DNA of 64,000 bases, taken from Lentilactobacillus hilgardii DSM 20176 = ATCC 8290. GTDB taxonomy: Bacteria; Bacillota; Bacilli; Lactobacillales; Lactobacillaceae. The stretch's first letter is position 1. Each line of letters opens with the position of its first letter. Of the stretch, positions 44,193 to 53,965 are shown in pieces. The position numbers and the translations under genes were made by a program. The stretch spans positions 635,045 through 699,044 of the forward strand of contig NZ_GG669992.1 of assembly GCF_000159315.1 (NCBI RefSeq), written 5' to 3'. The notes beneath the pieces were generated by a model. The model was not told the origin of the DNA. It ran no database searches and was given only the letters and a program-made list of their open reading frames with translations.

Positions 44193-45800
44193 ATGACACA
44201 ATATGCTCAAACAATAGCTTTGCTAAAAGCTAATATAAAACGCGATTGGCTAAAAATGACGATATGGCTGGTTGTTTTGGCAGGAATGTTTGTCGCTGTA
44301 GCTGCAAAGTTCGAGGGGATTTATGGTACACCCAAGCAGATTTCAACTATTGCAGAGACGTTGAAATCTCAAGCAATGGTGTCATTATTTGGCCCAATGA
44401 CGACGGCTCATTTAAATACTGCCATTATTTTTGCATCTGAAATGATGGTCTTTTGGGGCATCTTTATGGTGATCTTCAATTTTTCACTGTCAGTTGGTGC
44501 GACGCGTGGTCAAGAAGAATCTGGTCTTACTGAAATGGTTTTGGGCGGTCATCCTGTTGGACGACTGGCGCCCCTTGCTGCAGCCGGTTTGGAATTAGTG
44601 ATTGCCAACTGTGCATTTGTGATTGTCACGGGGGCCGGAATGATGGTGGCAAACATGCCCGGAAGTGATGGAAACGGCAATTGGTTATTTGCAGTAACAT
44701 TAGGTGCGGTTGGACTAAGTTTTGGACTGATCTCACTTATTTTTGCACAATTGGTTGCCGATAGTCATAATGTTGCCATTTATAATTATGCGTTCTTTGG
44801 GATAACGTATTTGGTACGAATGATGACTGATGTTTCAAATTCAGACTATACTTGGTTCTCACCGTTTGGATGGATTGAGAAAACCGATATTTACACGAAA
44901 AATAATTGGCTGCCGGCGGGGTTACTACTGATGTTGGGAGTCGTCGGTTTTGCCGTTGCCGTCATCTTGAATGGCAATCGAGACATTGATACCGGAATTA
45001 TTCAAGTCCGTGGTGGTAAACGTACGAGTCGATTTCTTCGTGGCTCCGGAACATTATTGTTTTGGAATCAAAAAGCAATTAGCCTTTTCTGGATTGTCGG
45101 TATGGCAGTCTTAGGCGCCAGTTATGGATCAGTCTTTAATAGTATTAGTAAAATTGTAAATGATTCGCCGGTTGTTCGCCAAGTTCTTGGTCAAAGCGGT
45201 GTTCAGCATCTCGAACAGAACCAACTCCTTTCGTTTGTTGGTATCCTAGGCGTGATCTTTAGCGTCCTGGCAGTTGTGGGCGGTGCAATGGTCATTAATC
45301 ATCTCTACACGGAAGAACGTCGGGGATATTTACAGATGATTAATACAAAGCCTGAAAGTCGATCTAAATTATTAGCAACCTACATGATTTACGGATTTGT
45401 TCTGTCTGTTATTATTTTATTTGTAGCTTTGATGGCAACAATGGGAGCCGGAAACTCAGTCCTAAAGCATCCATTAGCATTTAAATATTTCTGGCGACTA
45501 TTCATAGCAATGCTGCCAACGTTGGCGCTCTTTACCGGAATTCTGGTTGCGTTGATCGGTATTAAGCCAAAATGGCGGGCTGTTGTTTGGATTGCACTTG
45601 GTGGGTCGTTTGTGATTTCCTACTTTGGCAGACTGATTGATTTACCAGCATGGGCAATGAAACTATCGCCATTTTACTGGTTCAGAAAAGTACCGTTGGC
45701 ACACATTAATGTCGCACCGGTAACGTGGATGCTCGGTATTGCATTTGTGATGATTGTGATTGGTTTCATTGGGTACAATCATAGGGACATTGAGAGTTAA
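44193..45800 (+). CDS. Large ABC exporter permease
   Basis: A 535-residue permease with about twelve transmembrane helices in two homologous six-helix halves, like the polyketide/antibiotic exporter permeases (TipC/YhaP-like) that work with one ATPase type. AAAGGTGG precedes ATG 44193, immediately after the ATPase stop; the frame extends four codons earlier. With the TetR protein downstream this is probably an inducible drug or peptide efflux system. Confidence 0.82.
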   Translation: MTQYAQTIALLKANIKRDWLKMTIWLVVLAGMFVAVAAKFEGIYGTPKQISTIAETLKSQAMVSLFGPMTTAHLNTAIIFASEMMVFWGIFMVIFNFSLSVGATRGQEESGLTEMVLGGHPVGRLAPLAAAGLELVIANCAFVIVTGAGMMVANMPGSDGNGNWLFAVTLGAVGLSFGLISLIFAQLVADSHNVAIYNYAFFGITYLVRMMTDVSNSDYTWFSPFGWIEKTDIYTKNNWLPAGLLLMLGVVGFAVAVILNGNRDIDTGIIQVRGGKRTSRFLRGSGTLLFWNQKAISLFWIVGMAVLGASYGSVFNSISKIVNDSPVVRQVLGQSGVQHLEQNQLLSFVGILGVIFSVLAVVGGAMVINHLYTEERRGYLQMINTKPESRSKLLATYMIYGFVLSVIILFVALMATMGAGNSVLKHPLAFKYFWRLFIAMLPTLALFTGILVALIGIKPKWRAVVWIALGGSFVISYFGRLIDLPAWAMKLSPFYWFRKVPLAHINVAPVTWMLGIAFVMIVIGFIGYNHRDIES

Positions 45801-45847
45801 CATCGTCAAATGACGTAACAGTAGGCTGATTTCAAGGGAGGTTAATA

Positions 45848-46486
45848 ATGGGAAAGAGACTACCAAGAGATCTGCAAAAGGAAAAGGCCATTCTTGCAGC
45901 AGCTGTTAAGGCTTTTGGAACTGACAGCTTCCGGGCAAGTACTGATAAAATAGCTGAATCAGCAGGTGTGTCAAAAGGATCTGTTTTTAGATATTTTGAT
46001 AACAAAAAGAGGCTATATGTAGCAGCGGTCCACCAGGCGATGGACACGCTGATCTCGGTTGTGGATTTTAATGTTTGGACTGATTCCGATGATTTAGTCA
46101 GTATGATTATTCGAGCGACTAAATATAAAACCGAGTTATCACATCGGTATCCAAATGAATTTGCTCTGTTAACAAGGGTGTATACACATGATGTTAATGT
46201 TCCTGAAAAGCTCAGAAATGAAGTGTTTTCGACATTTAATAAGTGGGCAGAGCAGACGCAAAATATCATTGTAGACGCAATCGTTGATAAAATGACTTTA
46301 CGACCCGAACTTGATGAAGCAACGGTAAAGCATTATTTATCTATTACGATTCAAGAAATTTCAAAACGCATTCAGGATTATTTTGAAAAGCATCCGGGGT
46401 TAAACCGAATAGAGGATATGACAGAAATAATTGATGAGGTCAAAAGTTATATGGATATGGTTCAATATGGTATAGTGAAGCGGTAA
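45848..46486 (+). CDS. TetR-family regulator of the ABC exporter
   Basis: A 212-residue TetR protein: helix-turn-helix STDKIAESAGVSKGSVFRYFDNKKRLY near 33-59 and a helical ligand domain. GGGAGG precedes the ATG. It follows the permease after 47 bases without terminator, so it is likely co-transcribed and acts on the inverted repeat at 43172-43210. Confidence 0.86.
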   Translation: MGKRLPRDLQKEKAILAAAVKAFGTDSFRASTDKIAESAGVSKGSVFRYFDNKKRLYVAAVHQAMDTLISVVDFNVWTDSDDLVSMIIRATKYKTELSHRYPNEFALLTRVYTHDVNVPEKLRNEVFSTFNKWAEQTQNIIVDAIVDKMTLRPELDEATVKHYLSITIQEISKRIQDYFEKHPGLNRIEDMTEIIDEVKSYMDMVQYGIVKR

Positions 46487-46511
46487 TGTAGTGAAAAGAG
46501 TAACTCGATTT

Positions 46512-46577
46512 GAAAGAAAGAGTGGGTCACTTGGATAGTTAAGTTTTAATTATCTAAGTGACCCACCCTTTCTTTGT
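46512..46577. terminator. Long bidirectional terminator
   Basis: GAAAGAAAG.GTGGGTCACTT.GATA pairs with TATC.AAGTGACCCAC.CTTTCTTT between convergent genes. Confidence 0.88.
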
Positions 46578-46687
46578 AGTTGGGTTAGTGGCAGATATAT
46601 GGTCAATGGTTCAACTACTTTAAAGTTGATTTTAGGGCATGGTAACTGATTATCTTTTCGTAACCGACAATTAATGAGGCATTAAAA

Positions 46688-47830
46688 TTATTCCTCTGCA
46701 TTAACTTGAGCTGCTTCATATCGTTGTGCCGCAGTTCTAAGTGCGATTTCGAAAGGGATCTTTGCGTGTTGATTAAAAGTAGCGTAGGTTAGTCCGTGTG
46801 CCTTAGCAAGGTCGACTGCGAGATTCGAATCGCGATGGCTGACATAATGTAGTGCAATAATCAGCATATCCGCATCTTCAACCATTGCTTCAAAACGTTC
46901 CCGATCAATTGAATCGACTTCCGTTAGGGTGGCATCATAAGCATCCGTTACTCTTCGGAGATTTTCTGTATAAACACTGTCACCGACCAACAGCACATTT
47001 TTTCCGGAAACAATTGGTTTTATTTCGGCATAGTTGGGTGTCCATGGCTTGGGCGTATTACCGGTTGGCTTCTTTGGCTTTTCCGGTTTGGATTCAGCTT
47101 GGCTGTCAGCAGCTTCTTCCGGATGAATCCAGACAATCTTTATAGTACCGGGGTTGCTGGTATACCAGCTAACATCGACAATTTGGCCGACTTTAAGATC
47201 ATACTTGTCAATTTCTTCGTGTGTCGGCACATATGGTAAAGCTCCCATTTCAAAAGCGGCAGTTCCACTGATATTACCATCACCGGTTGGATTATCAACT
47301 TCCAAATGACCGTTTCGGTCGACAATTTCCCCAGTATAAAATTTGATGCCGGCATCGTCTAAAGTGTGACCATTATGTTTAATGACGTTAACGGTAATTT
47401 TACTATCCTCAAAGTTGGCATTGGCTAAATCGCCATCGGACAGACCATAGCGACGAACAATTTCTTCATTAACATATTTGGTACCAATGTTGGCGCCGGA
47501 AAGATGTAATCTCACTGGGAAAGCTTGTGCGGCATTAACTTTTTTTAGAAGGTCTTTTTTTAAGTCGTTATGGGATTGTAGATAATCCCAGAGTTGATCG
47601 ATTGTAATAGTTGAATCTAATTGTTTCAGAGAAGTGACTTTATTAGTTTGAGTTTCCTGTTGTAAATTAGCAATCCGACCTTGAAGGATTGATATTTTAT
47701 TAAGTAATTTTTGAAGATCAGGATAAGGTAAATTAACATTTGCGTGGTTTAATTCGGGAATTTCCGAGTTTGTTTTTTCTGTAAACGACGGTTCGTTTTT
47801 ATATGAGAATTGGTGATCGAGTAGTCCCAT
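46688..47830 (-). CDS. DUF2325-domain protein with coiled coil
   Basis: A 380-residue cytoplasmic protein. A coiled-coil region lies near 38-65. A central beta-rich region spans about 110-245. A Lys/Pro-rich linker (PEKPKKPTGNTPKPW) precedes a C-terminal DUF2325 domain (about 280-370) with GKNVLLVGDSVY and ADMLIIALHYVSH. DUF2325 proteins are widespread in Firmicutes and their activity is unknown. AAAGGAGG supports ATG 47830; the frame extends 20 codons upstream without a ribosome site. Confidence 0.68.
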   Translation of the reverse strand: MGLLDHQFSYKNEPSFTEKTNSEIPELNHANVNLPYPDLQKLLNKISILQGRIANLQQETQTNKVTSLKQLDSTITIDQLWDYLQSHNDLKKDLLKKVNAAQAFPVRLHLSGANIGTKYVNEEIVRRYGLSDGDLANANFEDSKITVNVIKHNGHTLDDAGIKFYTGEIVDRNGHLEVDNPTGDGNISGTAAFEMGALPYVPTHEEIDKYDLKVGQIVDVSWYTSNPGTIKIVWIHPEEAADSQAESKPEKPKKPTGNTPKPWTPNYAEIKPIVSGKNVLLVGDSVYTENLRRVTDAYDATLTEVDSIDRERFEAMVEDADMLIIALHYVSHRDSNLAVDLAKAHGLTYATFNQHAKIPFEIALRTAAQRYEAAQVNAEE

Positions 47831-47959
47831 TATTGATAATTCCTCCTTTGCTTGTGAATTCAGAATACTAGCTTTTCCCAATAGCCTCAAGGGAACAGGC
47901 TAAAATTTTACAAAGTTTTCTTAAAAAATATTGGAGAAATTACGTAAGAAATGAGTCGA

Positions 47960-48604
47960 TTATTTAAAATTTTCTTGAATGTGTAATGATTGTGGTGATG
48001 GGTCTATCCACTCAAATGTACGACTAACTATTTTCGTTTTTCCATGATTATTTGAAGTCATGATAATGTTGTAGCGCCCAGGAATATAAGGCCCGAATGT
48101 GCGCGTCACGCTTTTGTTTAAACTTTTGGCGACTATTCGATTATTAATTTTAACCTGAGTGTTATCTTGATTGGCATTAATCGTTGGGAAAATCGGTTTT
48201 ACTTCGAGTAGGTACTTTTCAAAAATAAAGAAGTGATGACCGGTATCCACAAAGTCCAAGACACCGTTTACGACACCAGTTGCCGCCATCCGTCTTTTTA
48301 GTTTGGCCCGCTGATTCGGATGATTTTGATAATAGGCCATTAGAGGCTGAACCGAATGGAGAGTGACTTTAAAATCCGGATCATCCGTACGGATTAAAGA
48401 CGACACTGTTTTAGAATCATTCTGTTCGATGGCGGTTACGAAACGATTTGTTGTGGCTGACCGGCTATAATAATGATTTAAATATAAGTAACTGCCGACA
48501 AAGGCAAGGAGAATGACCAGCAAAATTCCGATGAGCCATTTTTGAGTTTTTGTTGCACGCTGTTGTTGCGATTCCAAGGGCAATCTTTCTTTCTGAATTG
48601 GCAT
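47960..48604 (-). CDS. TcaA-like membrane protein
   Basis: A 214-residue single-pass protein: basic cytoplasmic N-terminus, TM near 22-43, then an extracytoplasmic part with an NTF2-like segment (RFVTAIEQNDSKTVSSLIR) and a second beta domain (VKPIFPTINANQDNTQVKINNRIV). This follows the order seen in TcaA-type proteins associated with envelope stress and teicoplanin susceptibility in staphylococci, but without the zinc ribbon. No good ribosome site is seen at the ATG, so the start is uncertain. Confidence 0.6.
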   Translation of the reverse strand: MPIQKERLPLESQQQRATKTQKWLIGILLVILLAFVGSYLYLNHYYSRSATTNRFVTAIEQNDSKTVSSLIRTDDPDFKVTLHSVQPLMAYYQNHPNQRAKLKRRMAATGVVNGVLDFVDTGHHFFIFEKYLLEVKPIFPTINANQDNTQVKINNRIVAKSLNKSVTRTFGPYIPGRYNIIMTSNNHGKTKIVSRTFEWIDPSPQSLHIQENFK

Positions 48605-48682
48605 TAGTGATTATTCTGTTATATCCTATTATAATATAATTAATGTTATCCAAAACAATAGATTGCGGTATAGGTGATAATG

Positions 48683-49342
48683 ATGGTAAAACAAGGTAGA
48701 TTTGCCAAGTCCAGCAAGCTTCGACAGATAAAAGAAATAAAAAGGGCCCGCCAGGAAAAGTCGGATAGAATGATTACCGAGAAGCAGTTTGGTAAGTTCA
48801 TTTTTGTGCGCTACGGGTTGACAATGAAAGCCAAAATGATTGGGACGGATAAGGAAACCATGCAACGGTTTCTGATCGAATGGGTAGATCATGCACCTAA
48901 AGATAAAAATTGGTCAATAAAAGCACTGGCTGTTAATACGTTGAAAAAAGTCAACGTTCGAGTGCCATACCAGTTCTATCGGGTGGTTGTCAGAAACTGG
49001 TCAAAGTATCAGCGATTTTTAAAGCGGGAAATTCCCGCTGTCCCTTTGAAACAGCGGATTTTGTTGACTGATACACTCACAACCGAAGAATTTGAACAAC
49101 TTGTTGCCAGACAACTGGCTGCGAACATTCTGTTATCGACTTTGGGAAATAATCCTCAACTGATGCAACAGATCAATCTTGAGCAGGTTGCGGATCTTTC
49201 TAAAAATTTAATGACTGAAAATGAAAAGGGAATTGATTGGCAGAAAGTTCAAAGTATTTTTAAACCAATGCCATTTGATATGAGTACAGCACCGGATACG
49301 CCAACTAAAAATTGGTTGGGACATCTTTTGAATGAAAAATGA
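48683..49342 (+). CDS. Hypothetical basic protein next to Crp/Fnr gene
   Basis: A 219-residue protein with a Lys/Arg-rich first 35 residues and a helical remainder, without Cys clusters, membrane segments or a recognised domain. It is translationally coupled to the Crp/Fnr-type regulator (ATGA overlap at 49339), so the two probably work in one process. The start among three closely spaced ATG/GTG codons is not certain; ATG 48683 has GGTG at the best distance. I do not recognise the family. Confidence 0.6.
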   Translation: MVKQGRFAKSSKLRQIKEIKRARQEKSDRMITEKQFGKFIFVRYGLTMKAKMIGTDKETMQRFLIEWVDHAPKDKNWSIKALAVNTLKKVNVRVPYQFYRVVVRNWSKYQRFLKREIPAVPLKQRILLTDTLTTEEFEQLVARQLAANILLSTLGNNPQLMQQINLEQVADLSKNLMTENEKGIDWQKVQSIFKPMPFDMSTAPDTPTKNWLGHLLNEK

Positions 49343-49353
49343 GGTGGTTAAAA

Positions 49354-50025
49354 ATGCATACTGAACATGCACTGGATTGTGTTAACCTGGTACCGATTTT
49401 TAAATCATTGCCACTTGATGAAAAAAAGGCGGTAGCCGGCTTGGTTGTTCAACATCAATATCCTAAAGGAACGATTATTTATCTTGCTGGTGATCAGGTG
49501 GGACATTTTATGATTTTGGAGCACGGACAGGTCAAACTTTCCCAGATATCCGAGAGTGGAAAAGAACAACTTTTGAAGGTGATGCAGCCGGGAGATTTTG
49601 ATGGTGAAGCAGCTCTTTTTAGTCATGATCAGCGAAATGTTACGGCAACTGCCTTGGTTGACTCCAACGTTTGCCAAATTGATCAGGGTGCCTTTCAATC
49701 TTTATTAAAAAGCAGTCCGCAGTTAGCTGTTAATTTACTAACGACGATGAGCCAACAAATTAATAACCTTCAAGAAGAAAAGACGGTTTCATCGACATCC
49801 GATGTTGCGGGTCAGCTTGCCAAATATTTGTTGGAAACCAGCGCTTCTTTGCACGAATCAAGTTTTAAACTGCCACTTAAGAAAAAAGATATTGCCACTT
49901 TCATTGGGACAACTCCTGAAACAATCAGCCGTACATTTAAGCAACTCATTGCTGATGGGGTGATCAAAATGACCGCTTCGCTGGTTGAAATAGTAGACCA
50001 GGATCGATTGACAGACATTGTTTGA
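49354..50025 (+). CDS. Crp/Fnr-family transcription regulator
   Basis: A 223-residue regulator with an N-terminal cyclic-nucleotide-binding-like beta roll (VPIFKSLPLDEKK...GDFDGEAALF) and a C-terminal winged helix (KKDIATFIGTTPETISRTFKQL). A single Cys sits in LDCVNLVPIF near the N-terminus, as in lactic acid bacterial FNR-like (Flp) proteins, but the four-Cys Fe-S motif of true FNR is absent. ATG 49354 has GAGGTGG upstream. Likely responds to redox or metal status; target genes unknown. Confidence 0.82.
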   Translation: MHTEHALDCVNLVPIFKSLPLDEKKAVAGLVVQHQYPKGTIIYLAGDQVGHFMILEHGQVKLSQISESGKEQLLKVMQPGDFDGEAALFSHDQRNVTATALVDSNVCQIDQGAFQSLLKSSPQLAVNLLTTMSQQINNLQEEKTVSSTSDVAGQLAKYLLETSASLHESSFKLPLKKKDIATFIGTTPETISRTFKQLIADGVIKMTASLVEIVDQDRLTDIV

Positions 50026-50048
50026 GACTATAGGTTTCGGTATATAAG

Positions 50049-50095
50049 AGGGGGTGTCGAATCAAAAATAATTTTGATCCGGCAGCCCCTTTTGA
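50049..50095. terminator. Bidirectional terminator, Crp/Fnr / tenA
   Basis: GGGG.GTCG.ATCAAAA pairs with TTTTGAT.CGGC.GCCCC, followed by TTTT. Confidence 0.8.
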
Positions 50096-50177
50096 TGTTC
50101 TTATTTTCTTGTTAAACGGTATAAGAAAAGGTTGATTTAAAACCTGAAACTTGAATTCTCTCTTACCTGACGCCGTT

Positions 50178-50846
50178 TTAAAGTGAATCCCAATTTTCAT
50201 GTCGAAGCGACATTCCCCAGTAACCCAGTTCGTATGCACTGCTTCGAATAAAAGCGGTCGTCATTTCTTGTCTTTCAGCGTCATCTACTTGCTCAGCAGC
50301 TCGATTGGTCAACTGAATCATTTTATTAACACTGTCTGTATAACCATCACTGTCATAGGTTTCAATCCATTGCTGATATAGGCCGACTGGTGATCCCTGC
50401 CTAATCAATGATTGACCGATTTCGTTGTAAAGCCAGTAACAGGGAAGTAATGCCGCAATTGCTCGTTGAGGGGTACCTTGATACAGGGCGGCATACATAT
50501 GGTTAACGTAATTATAAGCAGTAGGCGCAATCGGGGTTAAAGCGATTTCTTCTTTTGAGATGTTTAATTGGGTAAAGAATCCCTTTCGAACCGCAATTTC
50601 GCCATTTTTCAATCCCTCGGCACCATCACGGAGAAACTGAATGGCCGTTTTGTCTGTTAGTTGATCAGCAATCTTATCGTGCAATTTGCCGAATTCACTT
50701 AAATAGTAGCGATCCTGCAATAAATAATAACGAAACGTTGAGAGTGGTAAATCTCCCGAAGTCAATTGTTTGATAAACGGGTGATGGGCACTTCGAAGCC
50801 ATAGGGGCTTTGCAAGTTCGTGAATCTGATTTGTAAATGTTGTCAA
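50178..50846 (-). CDS. tenA: Thiaminase II (TenA)
   Basis: A 222-residue TenA-family enzyme that salvages the aminopyrimidine of degraded thiamine. The catalytic Cys is in LLPCYWLYNEIG near 135, with aromatic and acidic pocket residues (YYLLQDRYYL near 40, YDSDGYTDSV) in place. TTG start with AGAGGT upstream. It is preceded by a TPP riboswitch and a terminator hairpin, so it is repressed when thiamine pyrophosphate is plentiful. No other thi genes adjoin. Confidence 0.92.
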   Translation of the reverse strand: MTTFTNQIHELAKPLWLRSAHHPFIKQLTSGDLPLSTFRYYLLQDRYYLSEFGKLHDKIADQLTDKTAIQFLRDGAEGLKNGEIAVRKGFFTQLNISKEEIALTPIAPTAYNYVNHMYAALYQGTPQRAIAALLPCYWLYNEIGQSLIRQGSPVGLYQQWIETYDSDGYTDSVNKMIQLTNRAAEQVDDAERQEMTTAFIRSSAYELGYWGMSLRHENWDSL

Positions 50847-50905
50847 AATAGAATACCTCTTTCTTTTTAACCTTGAAAACTAAGGAGAAAAATCGGCTTT
50901 GACGA

Positions 50906-50943
50906 TAAAAAAGCCCACTTCAGTTTAAAGTGGACTTTTAGTC
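50906..50943 (-). terminator. Riboswitch-controlled terminator before tenA
   Basis: Reading the minus strand, AGTCCACTT...AAGTGGGCT forms a stem followed by TTTTTT, between the TPP aptamer and tenA. Confidence 0.8.
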
Positions 50944-50969
50944 AGATATTAACAGATGATGGTTTGACT

Positions 50970-51052
50970 AAAACGGTCTTCCTTCGACAGTATTAACTGC
51001 ATCAGGTTCCATGGGTATCTCTCAGCCGATTAAAGCACCCCAGACCACAAGG
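50970..51052 (-). promoter_or_regulatory. TPP riboswitch (THI element)
   Basis: On the minus strand the conserved aptamer blocks appear in order: GGGGTGC, GGCTGAGAGATACCC, GAACCTGATGCAGTTAATACTG and CGAAGGAA. Together with the hairpin at 50906-50943 it forms a transcription-attenuating thiamine switch controlling tenA. Confidence 0.93.
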
Positions 51053-51325
51053 TTATTTGATTTTTAAGCGGTGTCTTTTAAAGACCAACAAAGATAATGA
51101 TCAATGATATCATTGCTTTTGTTCCGCAATTTAACTATATACCAAGAGAAAGATAACATCAAAACAAAAAAGATTGTTTAACCGTTTTGTGATTGGATAA
51201 CAGCACTATTCCCCGTATTCGAGGGAGTTAACTATCTTTTAATAAAGCACATAAATGAGTTATCCATCTGTTATTCTGAGAATTCAGTGCCAATTTATTC
51301 TACAAGTAACAAATACCATCGATTT

Positions 51326-51337
51326 ATCCGTACGAAT
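51326..51337. promoter_or_regulatory. AraR-like operator before the araB remnant
   Basis: ATCCGTACGAAT is a near-palindrome around CGTACG, similar in form to AraR sites of Bacilli. It is the only site-like element in the 340-base stretch between the riboswitch and araB. No araR gene is in the window. Confidence 0.3.
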
Positions 51338-51395
51338 ATTCTACAATTAAGCAGTAAATGTAATTTAATAACGAGCAACTCTGGAGGATAAAACA

Positions 51396-53000
51396 ATGGA
51401 CGAAAGTCGAGTACGAGACGAAATTGTAAGCGGAAACATCTCGTTGGGTATCGAACTAGGATCAACCCAAATTAAGGAAGTCCTGGTAACGAGCGATTTC
51501 CAAACAATTGCTTCAGGCGATTATCTTTGGGAAAACGAACTGGACAATGGCATTTGGACTTACCCGATCGAAAAGATTTGGGATGGGATTCAAACCAGCT
51601 ACGCAACATTAGCCTTAGAAGTTCATGATAAGTATGGCGTTGACCTTAAGAAAATCGGGTCAATCGGCGAGTGCCATGATGCACGGTTACATGGCCTTTG
51701 ATAAGAATGGCGAACTGTTGGTACCATTCAGAACTTGGCGAAATAATATTACCGGCCAAGCTGCTGAATCTTTAACCAAGCTATTTAACTTTAACATTCC
51801 AGAACGCTGAAGTATTGCACATTTATATCAGGCAATTCTCAACAAGGAAGACCATGTTAAAAACATTGATTTCCTGACAACGCTTGCCGGTTATGTGACA
51901 TGGAAACTTTCAGGCGAACGTGTTCTTGGCGTTGGTGATGCTTCGGGTGTCTTTCCAATTGACGAACAGACGACCTATTATGAAAAGGGTATGATTGATA
52001 AGTTTAACAGTCTACCGGAAGTTCAACAATACCCATGGAACTTGACTGACATTTTGCCACAGGTTTTACCAGCTGGCAAAAAAGCCGGTGAATTGAACGC
52101 TGAAGGTGCCAAATTATTGGATCAAAGCGGTCAACTTGAAGCCGGTTCATTGATTGCACCTCCAGAAGGGGATGCCGGTACTGGTATGGTTTCAACCAAC
52201 AGTGTTAAGAAACAAACTGGTAACATTTCTGCCGGAACTTCAGCATTCTCAATGGTTGTACTTGATCGACCAATGAAAGCCGTTCACCGTGATATCGATA
52301 TGGTGACAACGCCTGAGGTGCACCAGTTGCCATGGTTCATACCAACAACAGCTCATCAGATATCAATGCTTGGGTCGGTTTGTTTGGTGAATTTGCCAAG
52401 GCACTTGGGCTTCAGCTTAAACCCGATGATCTTTACGGAACATTGTTTGCAGAATCTGTTAAAGGTGATCAGGATGCCGGTGGTCTGGTTAACTTTGCTT
52501 ATCTTTCAGGTGAAAACATTACTAAGATGCCCGAAGGACGACCATTATTTGTTCGTAAACCGGATGCTAAATTAAACCTGGCTAACTTCATTAAAACCCA
52601 AATCTATTCAGCTTTTGCGCCATTAGAGATTGGGATGGATATCTTATTGCGTGAAGAGCACATTAAGACAAATGTTTTGGTTGCCCAAGGTGGTATTTTC
52701 AAGACACCGGTTGTTGCACAACAAGTCTTGGCTGATGCATTAAACACACCGATATCTGTTATGGAAAATGCCGGTGAAGGTGGCCCATGGGGAATGGCAG
52801 TATTAGCACTCTTCTGCATCAACCGAAAGAATGGCGAATCTTTGGAAGACTACCTGGCTAACCGGGTATTCAAGGATTCAACCAAAGCCACTCTTTATCC
52901 GGAACCAGCAAGTGTTCAAGGATAAGACAAATTTATCGATAATTACAAAGCTGATTTACCTGTTGAAAGTGAAGCAGTTAAGTCAATGAAAATGAAGTAA
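51396..53000 (+). pseudogene. araB: L-ribulokinase, decayed
   Basis: The full length of a FGGY-type L-ribulokinase is recognisable in three frames, from SLGIELGSTQIK to the end DKFIDNYKADLPVE. Lesions: a frameshift near 51680 (ECHDARLHG versus [10 protein letters not shown]), TGA at 51808-51810 in place of the Trp of ERWSIAHLYQ, a frameshift near 52315 (before [14 protein letters not shown]), and TAA at 52923-52925 in place of Tyr. Four independent lesions exclude a single sequencing error. CTGGAGG precedes the original ATG. The enzyme would phosphorylate L-ribulose in arabinose catabolism. Confidence 0.9.
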
Positions 53001-53020
53001 TTGAAAGGTGAAATCAGACA

Positions 53021-53747
53021 ATGCTAGAAGATCTTAAACAAGAAGTTTATGAAGCAAATATGCAGCTTCCCAAGTTGGGCCTTGTGACCTTTACCTGGGG
53101 AAACGTTTCCGGAATTGATCGGGACAAGGGTTTATTCGTTACCAACCATCCGGAGTTGAATACGATAAGATGAAGCCATCCGATATGGTAGTGGTTGACT
53201 TGGACGGTAAAGTCGTTGAAGGCGACATGAATCCATCAAGTGATACACCACCCCACACTTATTTGTACAATCATTTTCCTAATATCGGTGGAATTACCCA
53301 CACGCATTCACCTTGGGGTGTTTCCTTTGCCGCAGCTAAAATGGATATTCCAGCTGTCAGTACGACACATGCCGATACTTTCTATGGTGATATTCCATGT
53401 GCACCGGCTTTGAATGAGGAACAAATCAAGGATGCTTACGAATTAAATACTGGTAAAGTCATCGTTGACGAATTGAAAAACGCGGGATTGACCCGGATGC
53501 TGTACCAGCCGTGTTAGTTAGTCAACACGGACCCTTTTCATGGGGACTAACACCGGATAAGTCAGTATACAATGCCAAAGTATTGGAAGTTTCAGCTGAA
53601 ATCAGATACCATGCTTTGCAATTGAATCGTGACGAAATCCACGTACCACAATATCTTTTGGACAAGCATTATTATCGTAAGCACGGTGCCAACGCTTACT
53701 ATGGTCAAAACAGTGCCAAGTCAAAGGATCACGCAGAACACGAATAA
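53021..53747 (+). pseudogene. araD: L-ribulose-5-phosphate 4-epimerase, decayed
   Basis: ATG 53021 (GAAAGGTG upstream) starts the class II aldolase-fold epimerase: [20 protein letters not shown], then after a frameshift near 53145 [13 protein letters not shown]..., metal-binding HTHSPWG and STTHADTFYG. A second frameshift near 53493 leads into DPDAVPAVLVSQHGPFSWG and the intact C-terminus. The last step from arabinose to xylulose-5-phosphate is therefore lost. araA, usually next, is absent. Confidence 0.9.
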
Positions 53748-53766
53748 ATTAAGTTGATTAGAATGT

Positions 53767-53871
53767 CTACAAAGTGTTGTCATTTTGACGGTCGGGAGCC
53801 CACTTTGTAGTCGATACAATAAGTTAAATTAAGAAGCTGGACAAAAAGTGAATTTTTGTCTGGCTTTTTTG
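53767..53871 (+). terminator. Tandem hairpins after araD
   Basis: CTACAAAGTG (53767) pairs CACTTTGTAG (53801-53810). A second hairpin AAGC.GGACAAAAA / TTTTTGTC.GGCTT with a T-run at 53834-53871 is the stronger terminator. Confidence 0.7.
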
Positions 53872-53965
53872 ACGTGTTGATAACACGTCATTGACTCTCT
53901 AGCAATACCGGTTGATTTGGACTATACTGGTTTATATTTTGAAAATGGAGAAGTAGTTGACGTTT

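Noticed and set aside
51396..53747. araB/araD lesions as sequencing errors
   Set aside because: Six separate lesions, including two nonsense substitutions, and absence of araA favour true decay.
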